Source of the DNA: Oreocharis arfaki
Taxonomy: Eukaryota > Chordata > Aves > Passeriformes > Paramythiidae
Length of the DNA: 64,000 bases
Assembly: GCA_013398015.1 (NCBI GenBank)
Contig: VZRR01012411.1
Location: 186,001 to 250,000, forward strand
Reading direction: 5' to 3'
Position numbers and translations under genes: made by a program. Of this stretch, positions 32,966 through 44,385 are shown piece by piece; within the stretch, counting starts at the first letter, position 1, and every line of letters begins with the position of its first letter. Below the pieces are notes generated by a model that worked only from the letters and a program-made list of their open reading frames with translations, had not been told where the DNA came from and did not search any database.

Positions 32966-35900
32966 TGGAGTTGACCAATTTAATTAAATGAAGTTACATA
33001 TTTTCTTGTCTAAACACTTCTGGTTCTCAGTGCTACTTGGTAAATTGGTAGACGTTGCATTATGTTCTGTTTTCCATCGTCTTTATTTTTTGTTAATTTT
33101 TATTAAAACTTCTGTGTTTATTTGATATGTTACCCAAAGAGTATGTTGTAATAAAGATACCAGTTTTGGTACTGGTTTCACTGCAAAATTGAATTTAAAT
33201 TTTACTGATTCACAATGGCAAGACAAAAAATGGAATTCTGGTTTCTGAAACAAGCAAGTTTCCTTAACTTCAGGAATCTTACCTATGCCTATACCTTACC
33301 TATCTTACGTAAAGGAGAAAGAGATCCATAATCTGAATATCCTGTAGTGTGGCATCTGGAAATTTTGTTGTGATGGACTTTGGAAACTATGACATGCCCA
33401 GTGTTTCTGGTGTATGAAACCCCATTGCAATTGTGATAATTTGTCAGCACCTGTTTTCCTTCTGGAGAATTCTGAAGCTAAAAAAAAGGAGAAAGAGATC
33501 CATCCCTTTGCATAATTTTTTTTTTCCTTGAATATTTTACTGCTTTCCTAGGACAGCAGCGTTGGATTCCTATTCTTACCTATCTGCTAGACTGTCTGAA
33601 ATTGGTAGGAGAGTCTTCAAAGAAAAATCTTTTGTCATTTGTTAGTGTCTAGCTCTATGCTTCCCTGGAATAATGTGCAGCTGTGATACCTGCTTGTCTT
33701 TGCTGGCTGTGGCAGTTGCCCCCTTGGGAAAGAAGATGGCCTCTAGGAAAGGGAGAAAATTCAAGAGAAATTAATGTGTGAAGGATAAGTAAGAATATGT
33801 TGGATAGGGGTTTCTGTGGCACATGAACAATTGATGTCACCTTAGACTGTGAGACCAAACAGATTTATGTGAAAGGATAAAACAAGGATTTCTGTCACAG
33901 GGATTGTGACATAAGCGTCTCTAGAAAGAGAAGTTATAGTGCAGAGTACTCACTTGCTAACTAATTGGAGGCAATGGAATCCAGAGGTGGAGGTGTCCTA
34001 AACAAACAAAAGTCAAAAAAATCCCACAAACAAACGAAAAATTGAAAAGAAAACCAAACCAACACGCCAACCAGACAAAAAACCCCAGAGTGCTCATTTT
34101 GCAACAGGGAGAGCCTGCAGGCGTATTACAGAGTTTCAGAAATAGCTCTTTCATCTGGAATTTCTTAAGTTACAATGTTTTTGTAGCATGGATCTGACAG
34201 CTTTGTCAATAGGTGAAAATTTATAGCAATGAGAGTCCATTCTGTTGTTAGCTATTACAATCAAAAGCATTGCTTGTCAGAAAGTAGTTAGATCAGTGTA
34301 GCTGTAGGCTCTGTCTCCCAGCCACTTATTAAGGAACATTTAAGGACGACTTAAACTGTCGTGTTCGAACTAAATACTGGCAGCTGCTACCCAAATTGCA
34401 TGGTAGTAGCCTGGGTCAGTAGCTCTGCTGGATCTCAGAAAAAGGCTCTGCATTGCAAGTCCTACTTTTTAAGTGCCGAACAACCCAGCGTTATCTATCC
34501 AGTGTGTCCGTATGGATTCCAGTGTGCTTGGTGCAACCTGACTATCTGATGCTGTTAACTGGTCTCCTGTGACCAGCTGGACTGTGTCACTGGAAAACTA
34601 CTGTGTGGTTTTTCTTATGGGAGAGGCCTTGGGAGTACCTTGCAAAGCCTTGCAAAGAAACAAGGAACTTCCATTGCAGCAGTGGCATCATACGGAGTTC
34701 CACAGCAGCCTGCTGTGCCATTTAGCATAGTTTCTTGGTGTAGGATTTTCTTCTCCTCTCTGAGTACCCTGCTGGCAATCAGGCCCTAGGAAGCCATATA
34801 CCATCATCAAAATCTAGCTTGTATTGGTTTAACTCCAACAGTGTTTGTGGAAACAGCTGTTTATTGACAATTATGATACTGTGTCTGAGCCTTTTAGGGG
34901 CCAAATTAGGACTGTTTTAGGGGCCAAATTCAAGTCTCAGCTGTATGCCTTTTGGTTCCTTCAAAACCAGTAAAACTAGCTCTCATTGATGCAAGAGAGG
35001 CATGCATGTTCTAAACAAAGGAAGATAAAACACGCAGCAGTGGAAATAGTGTTCATTGCTTCCTATTTATTTACAAAGTGAATATACCTTTGTGATAGCT
35101 GACTGCAAACGCATGCCACATAAAATCCCTTCTTTTGAGACTCGAGGTCGGAGTTTGAGCACTGTGCAATTCAATCCAAGCAGAATGCACAGAGGACAGA
35201 AGTTTTTCACAGGAAAATAATAGTTACAGAACAAAATTTTGTTTACTCAATCTTATTTTCAAGGCATCTTGTCCAACTTACGTAGCAGACAACAGGCCCT
35301 TCATCACTAGTAGATTCCACCCTCCTTTTGTGACTGATGCCTTCTATGGGTCTTCCAGGGTTCAAATCTGGAAGAGAGGAGCTGGGAGGGGTGGTGTTCT
35401 TGCTCAAAGAATATTTCCTGCTCCCCTGCTCCACAGTCTTTGCCCAGATCTAGGTTTGCCCACCCTTAGCAAGATCTAGGTTATCTTCTGTCTCTTCTCC
35501 TAACTCCATGAAAACTCAAGCCTACATCAGCTGGTTTCTGCTCAGCCCTCCCCCTTTGCCAGGGAAGTGTAGGGAGCAGACAGTGTGGCACAGTCCAGCA
35601 GCTCGCAGGGCACGGAAATAACCCTCTGTATTGAAGACAGAAGCACCAGGGGTATCATGTACAGCCAGGGGAGCAGCCCATATCCTGGGCACCTGGCTTT
35701 ACCTGCTGTTGGCTCACATTGCCTCTGTCTTGGCTATGTGCGGAAGTGACCCTGGTTAATGGCAGGCACACATGGTGAGCGTGAGCAGGGACAGGTGAGA
35801 AAACAAGATGCCAAACCCTGTGAGGTGCCCTTGTTAAAGAAAAAGAGCCCAGCAGACAAGAACCCTATGTTCTCCATCACAGACCTGCTTTTGGCAGCAG

Positions 35901-38519
35901 CGCATGTGCAGGAGACTGGAGGCTCACCAGGCCTTGGGCTGATCTGTCAGGGAGGTTGCTGCCCACTGTAGCACAGCGTGGCAGCTGGGGGATGACAGTC
36001 ACCTCTACTGGCCAAGGAGTGCATGCTGAACTGCGCTAAGTGGTTTCTGTGGTGAGACTTTTCTCTAAGCAGAGCACCCCAGGCTAGCAGTCTTTCCAGG
36101 CTTGAGCTGCTGCTTTGGCACTTGGCTGGACACAAGGTGCATCACACAAGCCATTTCTCGCACTCAGAGCGTTAAAGATGAGACTGCAGTAGCAAAAAAT
36201 GACGCTGTTCAGCACTGCCTGCTCAACTGCAGAGCGTGAGATACAGGATGGCTAGAGCCAGGGGTCAGCAGAGAAATCCAGCTTTCCTACTGCAAGTGAG
36301 ACAAGCCACCATCACTGAGAATAACTAGTCATGGTTCCTCACCTCTATGTTCAGGGCAGTGAGACACAGCTGCAGAGCCTGGGATGTCCCAGTTTCAAAG
36401 AATCCGCAATGACAAAATATTCCTTCCTGCTGATCCCTGTTCAAGATTTGCAGGTGGAGCTGGTTGTAATCAGGATATTTATTGATGTTCATGTGGAAGT
36501 AATAAACACACTCTTGTGTGTAAAACAGAGCCTTGAGCTTGAGAGGTTCCAGAGCTCTTAACAGGCTGCAGGCATTCTTCATACAGATGGTCTGGATGAC
36601 ACTCTACACTTGGTGAACAGGGAAACTAAACAGGGCAGGTGATGTAAAGAAAGTTACAGCTTTAAACTTTCCTCCTTAAAAAACCTGTACAGTGAGTCCT
36701 ATTTTTAATATGTGAGAGGGCACTGTGGGTGATGTCTCGCTTTTCCAGTGACAGGTGTTAAAATTGTGCTCATTAATAACTAGGATTGATCTTAGTCTTG
36801 AAGCTGGTTTGTCTTGCAACCAGTCACCGAAAAGATATCAGGGGTGATGGAGGTTGATTCACCTCTTGCCATGGGGATGTGGATGGTTGCGTCTTTGCTG
36901 AAGGTTAGGTCTTGCCTGGGAAGGCAGCTTTGGAAAACAGTTAAATAATTTATTTTAAAGTTTATAGAAGTGTATCACTACACAATGAAAAACGTGTCAT
37001 TGTTGAGCAATGTGTCTCTAAAAGTAAGGAAGCCCCCTAGGGAGGCTTCAGGACAGTTTTATGACCAGCCCAACAAAATCAGAACAAGGTCGTGAAAGAG
37101 CTGCCAGTGACACTTCTGATTAAGCATGCTGGGGTAGGTGATGACAGGTAGCATCCACCAGCTTGTCTCCTGACAGGGCTGGGAGAGTTCTGCTCAGGCT
37201 CCCTCACCAATACCAAGGAAAACCTCCCATTCTCCCTGGCTGGGGCAGAGGCAGGATCAATATGAGTACAGCAGAAACTGCAGGCTTGTTGTGCTGCCCC
37301 AGATTTGCAGTGACTGGGCAGGGACTCTGGAACAACACCTGTCATGGGATCTTGCAACCTCTTGATTTTTTTCTTACTCTCTACTATTTTTATCTTATTA
37401 TAAGACAATAACTTTAACGACCAGATCAGCACTTCTTGGAAGGGAAAGACACTATTCCTCAGGGAGGGCATTGGCTGCCAGGACCTAACCTCACCCTTGC
37501 CCACATGAACAACAAAGGATTCTGAAATTACAGAGAAAAATGGGGTTGCTCTTTACAGGAGCTAATTGAAATTGAGAATACAAAATGCTGTGGGAGTTAT
37601 TTTCCAGGATATGAAAGAAAGAGCTCTAGCTGCAATAAGATTAGCAGAAGCTGAGAAATGTGTGCAATGTTATTGAGGACAATCTTTTAATTGCTGTGGA
37701 ATCAGTTGGAGGACTGAATACAGACATCTGCAGGTTATAGGGAAAGATTACTCCCAAAGGAAACAGGAGTCTCAAAAGCAGAAAGCAAGATTTGGAGACT
37801 AAAAAAATCCCATTTGTTTCACCAAGGTAAAACATCTTTAAAAAGTGGTGTCATGGGTTTGTCGTTCCAGAAACTGGTAAATTGCTCATTGCCTTTTTGG
37901 CTGCACTGCCATGGCAGGGTAGACAGCCAAAATACCACCTGAGAGGAAACTTTGGTATGGAGGTACAGTACCTGACAGATCCAATGCATGGAGCTGCTGT
38001 AGGGGGCTGGACAGCCTTCTTTGGACATTAAGGGTGCGAAGGGTAAAGAAGTATCTGAAATTATGTTGGAGGGGGTGGTTGAGACAGAGAGATGTTAATT
38101 GTTTTCAGACCTCTCCGAGTCTTGTGCATTTCCTGTTTGGATCTCATGCAATTCATGCTTGGCGTCTGTTCCCATTTTGGAGAAGAGCAGGAGCACAACT
38201 GTGGCGGACATGGAGAGACTGAGCCTGGTGCTGTTCCTGGACTTAAGGTTCTTGATGCACTGCTGTCTTGCTCCACCCACAGAAGAGAAAGCAAGCATTG
38301 CAAACCTTCAAATCTGCAGTTTTCCTACTAGGGGGTTGCAGATAGCTGTTGAAAAGGAGAAAAGAGCGTAAAATGGGCTACTGAGAAAAGAGCTATGCAT
38401 GCTGTGAGCAGGGAGGGCAGCATTCCAGTAAACAGAGAGATGATATCTCCTGACAGATCCTTGCTGCTCTTGCTGTGAAAACAAAGAGAGTTAACCAAAC
38501 TGTGTGGCTTGGAAGAAAT
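32966..38519. other. Intergenic, no recognised gene
   Basis: From about 35100 to 37500 the GC content looks higher than around it. Several open frames there (minus 36325-36582 and 37079-37504) lack recognisable domains. A decayed unnamed repeat or ERV piece is possible but unsupported. A 19-bp word (AAAGGAGAAAGAGATCCAT) occurs at 33311 and 33485, and TTTTAGGGGCCAAATT occurs twice at about 34892-34930. Confidence 0.5.
34000..34086 (-). repeat. A/C-rich tract (G/T on minus strand)
   Basis: About 87 nt made of AAAC, CAAA and ACCAAACC words, the reverse orientation of the other G/T tracts. It has almost no G or T on the + strand. Confidence 0.75.
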
Positions 38520-39090
38520 AAAGAACACTTGCAAGAAATATTGGATAATAAAACACCAGGGCCAGATGGATATGTAGCTGATTTTATGGAACATTTTGTG
38601 GCAAATTACTTCCAATTTTAAATAAAGATTTTAATGCACTTAAAAACCAAAATGTTCTCCCCTAACTTAATTTAGCCCACCAGAAAAAATCTGAAAGAAG
38701 TGTAGAGTGTAAAAATCTATTTCATTATCTTGCATTGTCTACAATAATTTTTAAATTAATTACTTTTATATTAGGAGCCAATGTTCTAAGATTTTCTAAG
38801 AGCAAGTTTTCCAGAAGCCGCTGTTCTCTTCATCACAGCGTGAACTGAGTATGTCAGCTTTGCTGTGGCATTAAAATTTGATTGACCAGGAACATCTCAG
38901 CAGGGGATTCAATTTGCCTCCTGCAAAAGTAAGCCGTTCACTAACCAGTCGCTTTCTCAACCTATATACTGGAGGACCAGCAATTACCCTTTTCCACTGG
39001 TGCTCTGGGAAGCAGAGCACTCTTGCCCTGCCCATGTCAGAGCCCCATGGGCTCTGTGTGGCCCTGATGAGTGCCGGTGTGGGGCTCTGA
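38520..39090 (+). mobile_element. Possible ancient L1/Tx1-type LINE reverse-transcriptase relic
   Basis: A + strand frame at about 38526-38621 reads NKTPGPDGYVADFMEHF, very close to the N-terminal RT block of L1-clade LINEs (K-[SA]-P-G-P-D-G-x-x-A-E-F) and unlike CR1. Further downstream, another frame (38878-39090) has weaker matches in the expected order: LYTGGPA (compare LYxxPxA) and LALPMSEPHGLCVAL (compare LFALxxEPLxxAx). The stretch between is interrupted by stops. The first motif is strong. The later ones are suggestive only, and the catalytic FADD block was not found. Limits are approximate. Confidence 0.45.
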
Positions 39091-42000
39091 AAGTGCTGAC
39101 ACAGAAGTTCACAGCAGTGGACACCAGCTCGGTGCGTAGTGAATTAAGCCTTTGTGTGGAGCTAGAAGTACACTGAGTGTGCAGTAATTGGGGTAGAGAT
39201 GTGCATGCCATTCCTGGAGCCTGGCAGTAGTAATGGGCTTTTTGTCAATAAGTATTTCTGAATTTTAGATTGTACCAGCCAAACACATTTTCTATCTGTG
39301 TAGGATGAAATATATACCCATATCTATCCAGGTGAGTCTTAGTTTGCAGAACCATTTCTGTCAGAGGTGAAGACTTGAACAGCCTGGGACCTTGTTCATC
39401 TCCTTCGTTGTACTGCACACGTATTTCATGTACATCTCTATTAAAACGTATTTGTTTGAGGTCATTGCCATGGTGTATACATACACACTCCTGCAGATAC
39501 AGACATACATATGAATATGTGTGCACAAATATGTGTGCTATTTAAACATGTATTTCAAATAAGTGAATAATTATTCCACTCAGGCATAATTTCACATTGC
39601 AGTGTCAACCTTAGGATTATGAATTTCTGTGTGCTTGGAGAACACTTCTCCCGGTTAATGCTTGCTCTGCAGCTGCAGCACAGGCACTAGCACAGAGAGG
39701 TTTGTTGCAGGACGTGAGCCCAGCTGACTCACTCCATTCAGAGGGCTGTGGGGTCACTGTCATGTGCTTAGGCAGAGGTACTCATTTGCTATAGATGTGG
39801 TGTGATTGCTTCTGGTGTAGAAGGACCCTGGTAGCTCTGATTTCCAGATTCAAAGAGGTGCCGACTTGGAGAAGAATATTTCACCCTGACAAAGCTTACC
39901 TGCCTGGCCTGGGATCTGGTCAGAAGATACGAAAAATGCAAACTATTTGTGGTGAGTTACCAGAGGCACCAGTAATTTCTGGTGTTGGATATCCTAAAAG
40001 CCCAACTTGGCTTATCATCTTCAAACACACATCTGTCCCTTTGAAGTAGAGTTTGACAGGTAAGACGCTAAACTGGCTTGAAGGCATGTGATTGGCAGCC
40101 AGATTCTTTATGCTATGAAAGTGCAGCATACTTTCATTCATTTAGATTCTTCTACATTCATTAAGTAAGTGGAGTTTCTCCCATGGGTTGGGATGCCTCT
40201 TCATGGTCACTTCCCAGGGATTGATTTAAAGAAAAAGAAGTATTCCATGAAAAGAAGTGTGGTGAAATACATCAAAACTTCTACTTAATGTTTCTTTTGC
40301 TGGCTTTAATACATAATTACTTTAATATAGTGTATTTTGCCATTTTATGTCATAGATGACTAGTGTTCTTAGCTTTTATACTGAAAGTAATTCTGATTCA
40401 GATCTGTTAATTTCTCTCAATAAATAAATGATCTTTTTATAAATATGTCTGATTTGCCATCATTAAAACTTGTGGGACACAGTTATGGAAACTTAAACTG
40501 TTGACAGTCTGAGGCTAAATTGAGATCCAGCTTACCCAAGACTCTTCTCTCTGAGGAGGAGTTTAAAAGGCAAGGGGTTTTCTTGGCGCCTTGTGACTCA
40601 GTGACACGGCTTCTTTAATGGACTTTGTCTGAAGCTCCCACTTCACCCACAGCACCCACCTGTGAGCAGCCAGAGCTGATGATTTTTGCTCCAACAGGAG
40701 CAGATGAAATCTGCTGTGGAGCTGTGGCTCTCTGCTGCACCAGGCAGCAAACTCATCTGTAAGTGGGGAGGTAATATTTTGATGAGGCTTTATTTATACC
40801 CTCATGACCACGTGCTAAGGAACACTGAGATGGGCTCTGAGTCTTCTGTGCATTTTATGTTCTGATTTTTTTTTCATGGCTCCATTAAGGTTATTAATAG
40901 CATTTTTGTGTTTATACATATTTTACCTAAGCGAATATGAGGTGAAAGCAACCCTGTTATAGTCAGTGATGTCTCCATATCCTCTATGGGAACCCTCTGC
41001 CTTGCTCCAGGGCTGTGTTCTGTGCTGTGCTTTTCACATTAAAGCATGCTGAGAGGTCTTTCCAAATCACAACAGATCTTTCTGAACTTTAACAGGTAGT
41101 ATTTCTCAATGCTCCTGCTGTAATGCCAGACTCTTGGTTTCTTAACAGTACTCCTAATGGGCCTGTGAGGTAAATAAAAATTACCAGTATAATTCTAGAA
41201 ATGGCTGCAGCATGACTTTTCATTGCCTAGCAGTTTGTGACCTAGGACATCTCAACACCTCAGATCTCCAGAAAATTATGTTCCCTGCTGAAACAGGGAG
41301 TCATTTTTTTCAGTAATTTCTAGGTTTGTAAGACAAAATCTAGGACTGATTCAGGGTAAAACACTGTCTTTAAGGTTTTTTGTATCAAGGAGGAGGAAGA
41401 GGAGAAGTACTTCTGTTTATTTGATGCTTTGGAAGCTGTATAGAGGTATCCAGAAGCCTTTATGACCAGTCTACAGGACCAAATATGTTTATAACCTCTA
41501 ATGGCTTCAGTACAATAAAAAAATATTTTTCACCTCTTTTTTCTGGTATTGCTGTGCTGTGCTTTCCTCAGTAGGTGGCAAACTTCACAAGCTGTAGCTG
41601 GATGGACTTTTTTTTTCCATGGTTTTTTTTTGCAGGCCTTTAACCTCAGATAAAATAACATGTGCTGGGAGAGCTTTGCTTGGACCTCATCCAAATAATA
41701 TTTGTGTTCTTTCACTTGCCAAGAAGGAGCCATTATCGCTCCTAATTCAAACATTTTCTTTTCTGAACTGATCTGTGAAAAAGCGTATAGCTGCTGCAAT
41801 GGAGTATTTACTTTCTGTGTGCACTGCTCTTTGAGGTTACTGAATAAGCAACTGGAAAAATGCCCCCTTTTTTGCTATTGAAAAAGCAAAACAATGTATC
41901 CATGAAACACAGGCCTGGTTAGTTGATATCATAGATCAAGCATTGGCTAAAATAAGAAAAAAACACTGCCATTGTTTTTGAATAACAAGTATCCTCTGGG

Positions 42001-44033
42001 GCTACCGTTTGTTTGGTATCGTTACTAGGTGTGAGGGAGCACATGGCATTCTTCATACCACAGAAACAAGGATCATCTTCACGAATCTTAAGAGATGCCT
42101 CCGGCATATAATGAAAAGGACTCCTGTGTTTCAGGAACCGTGGAATCCAATTCAAGCAGTGATACAGAAAGTAGGCAAGTGAGACAGAGAGCAGGATCAG
42201 CCTTGGGATGGACCAGTGACATTTCTGCTAACCGTCCATAGGCTTTGTAGAGGAACCTTCTCAAGAGAATTTGGAAGGAAAAAAAGTGGATATCTGATGC
42301 ACAGGGACACTAAGAAAAGAGCTGAAAGAACAAGGGGCTGTGCCCTGGCTCTTTTCAAAAACCCTAGTAATACTTGTTATCCCATTTACAGTATAAGACA
42401 TTGTACATATAAAGTGCATATTTTTTGTGTGGAGATTTTTTCTGTGGTGTTTCTTCACTAGGAAGAGAGAGTGAGGAAAATTAGGGAAAGAAACAAGAAG
42501 CAATAGAGAGATTTTAAAATGAGGTTTGAAAAGAACCAGGGAGGTTCAGTCCCTGGGATGACTGTTTGGTTGAAACTGTTGTTGCAGCTGTTCAGCTTGT
42601 TTTTAACGACATTGAATTTAGACAAAGAACAAAGGCCCTCTATTCCACTGCAAGCAAGTCCTCTGTGGGAATGTTTCTGGGTCTGTGAAAAAGAGATTGC
42701 TTCCTCATTAACAAGAATGAAGTGTGTTGTGGGGGGAAGACTGAAACCAGTCAGATTGGAAAGGAACTGTGGTCTGAACTGGAATTTGCTCTTCTGAGGG
42801 TAATGATGACAAGCTATGCATCCACTGGCAGATCATTTCATTACACTGTGCCTGTTTGTTTGCATTTCCAGCCATGAGATCCTGAAACAATAATGGGAGT
42901 TGTTTTAAAATCTAACATCTGCTTTTTGAACTGGAGGACCCAAACCTGCAGCACCCATTCAAACGGAGGAAAACATATCGGCTTTCTGTGGGAGAACCCT
43001 GTTAATACTTTTCTCATCCTTGGATCAAGTCTTTACTCTCCTTTTCAGCCCTTGCCTGCCCCCTCCTTCTCCCCCACCATGTATTTCTTTATGCTTTAAC
43101 CAGCATGCTCAGTGGATCTATTAACACGATCACCTGGCGTGATCATATTCACAATACAATACCTTGTTTTCTATCTCCTCATTTGCACTCTCTCTATACC
43201 TGGCATATTCCCCATATAACCTGTTGATCCTGTCTACAGCTGTGTTCATCTTAATTGTGTTATCCCAATGTTTAAGGTGAGATTTCCTCGCCATATTCTG
43301 GCACTATTGTTTCCTCTTCTTTTTCTCCATGGACTTTCTGCATGCAACTCCCCTTTTTTCATCTATGCCCTCTATTTAGGATGTGGAAGTTTTATTTCCT
43401 GGGGGAAAACTGGTCCCTAACGAAGCAAAGCAAAACAGCATGAGCTCATGGCCTTCCTGAGTAGGCACAGAGATATTTACGCTAATTCTGTTGGGGCTAA
43501 AATGGGAGGCTAAGATGCATTGCAGTAAAGAATAAACAGTGCAGCATACTGCTGTGAGGAAAATGTTCCTCTCCTAATCAATAAGAGAGGCTCAAAACAC
43601 AGAAATGGGGAAAGGTCTTGCAATCATGGTCCTTAAGGTCTGCCTCTGACTGTTGTTATAAGAAGAATGAGAAAGCTTGAACTTTATAACTCACCACCTG
43701 GGGAAAAACTGGGAAGCCGAGATGATGCCTGGATATCATGGTTTGACATGTCCACAAGCATCTGGGACACGAAGCTAGAAGGGAGACTGTTTCCTTTCAG
43801 GGCAATACCTTGCAGCTATCTCTGGAAGAAGAAAGAAACAGGGTCCTCTGGCTCTGACTTAGCTCATGCAGTCAGTTTGTCAGGCAAGAGGAAGCAGATA
43901 CATAGAGGCATGAGGAAAATGGACATCAAAGCCAAAGAGTTGCAAAAATGTCGGTGATAAATTTCAGGGAAGGGTGGAAGGAGATTGAGGTACATGTGTC
44001 AAACTGAATGCTGAGAAAGATGATGGTGAGGAG
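39091..44033. other. Intergenic, nothing recognised
   Basis: No gene, RNA or repeat family identified. Open frames are short and have no familiar motif. Confidence 0.6.
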
Positions 44034-44385
44034 GCACATCCATGGTGGAGCTCATGCTGAAGAGAACCATGTACCTTGGGAAGCCCAGCTGTGAATGTCT
44101 GGGGAAATGCAATATGATTTATAGGATGGAAGGAGATGGTGGGGCCCATGGGAGGGAGAGAGACTGAACACAGCTTAAAATATTTTCCTGAGGGTTTAGC
44201 TGAAGTATTNGCACATCCATGGTGGAGCTCATGCTGAAGAGAACCATGTACCTTGGGAAGCCCAGCTGTGAATGTCTGGGGAAATGCAATATGATTTATA
44301 GGATGGAAGGAGATGGTGGGGCCCATGGGAGGGAGAGAGACTGAACACAGCTTAAAATATTTTCCTGAGGGTTTAGCTGAAGTAT
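44034..44385. repeat. Exact 175-bp direct duplication around a single N
   Basis: Copy 1 is 44034-44208 and copy 2 is 44211-44385. I compared them base by base and found no difference. They are separated only by T and N (44209-44210). A perfect duplicate with one undetermined base exactly at the joint is the mark of two overlapping contig ends placed side by side rather than merged. Confidence 0.9.

Noticed and set aside
33311..33503. 19-bp word repeated 174 bp apart
   Set aside because: Purine-rich words of this kind recur by chance, and the flanks do not match, so no duplication of a larger unit is supported.
37079..37504. 141-codon minus-strand open frame
   Set aside because: No recognisable domain, low-complexity Ser/Pro/Gln composition and no splice or promoter context. 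Its length is compatible with chance in a GC-richer stretch.
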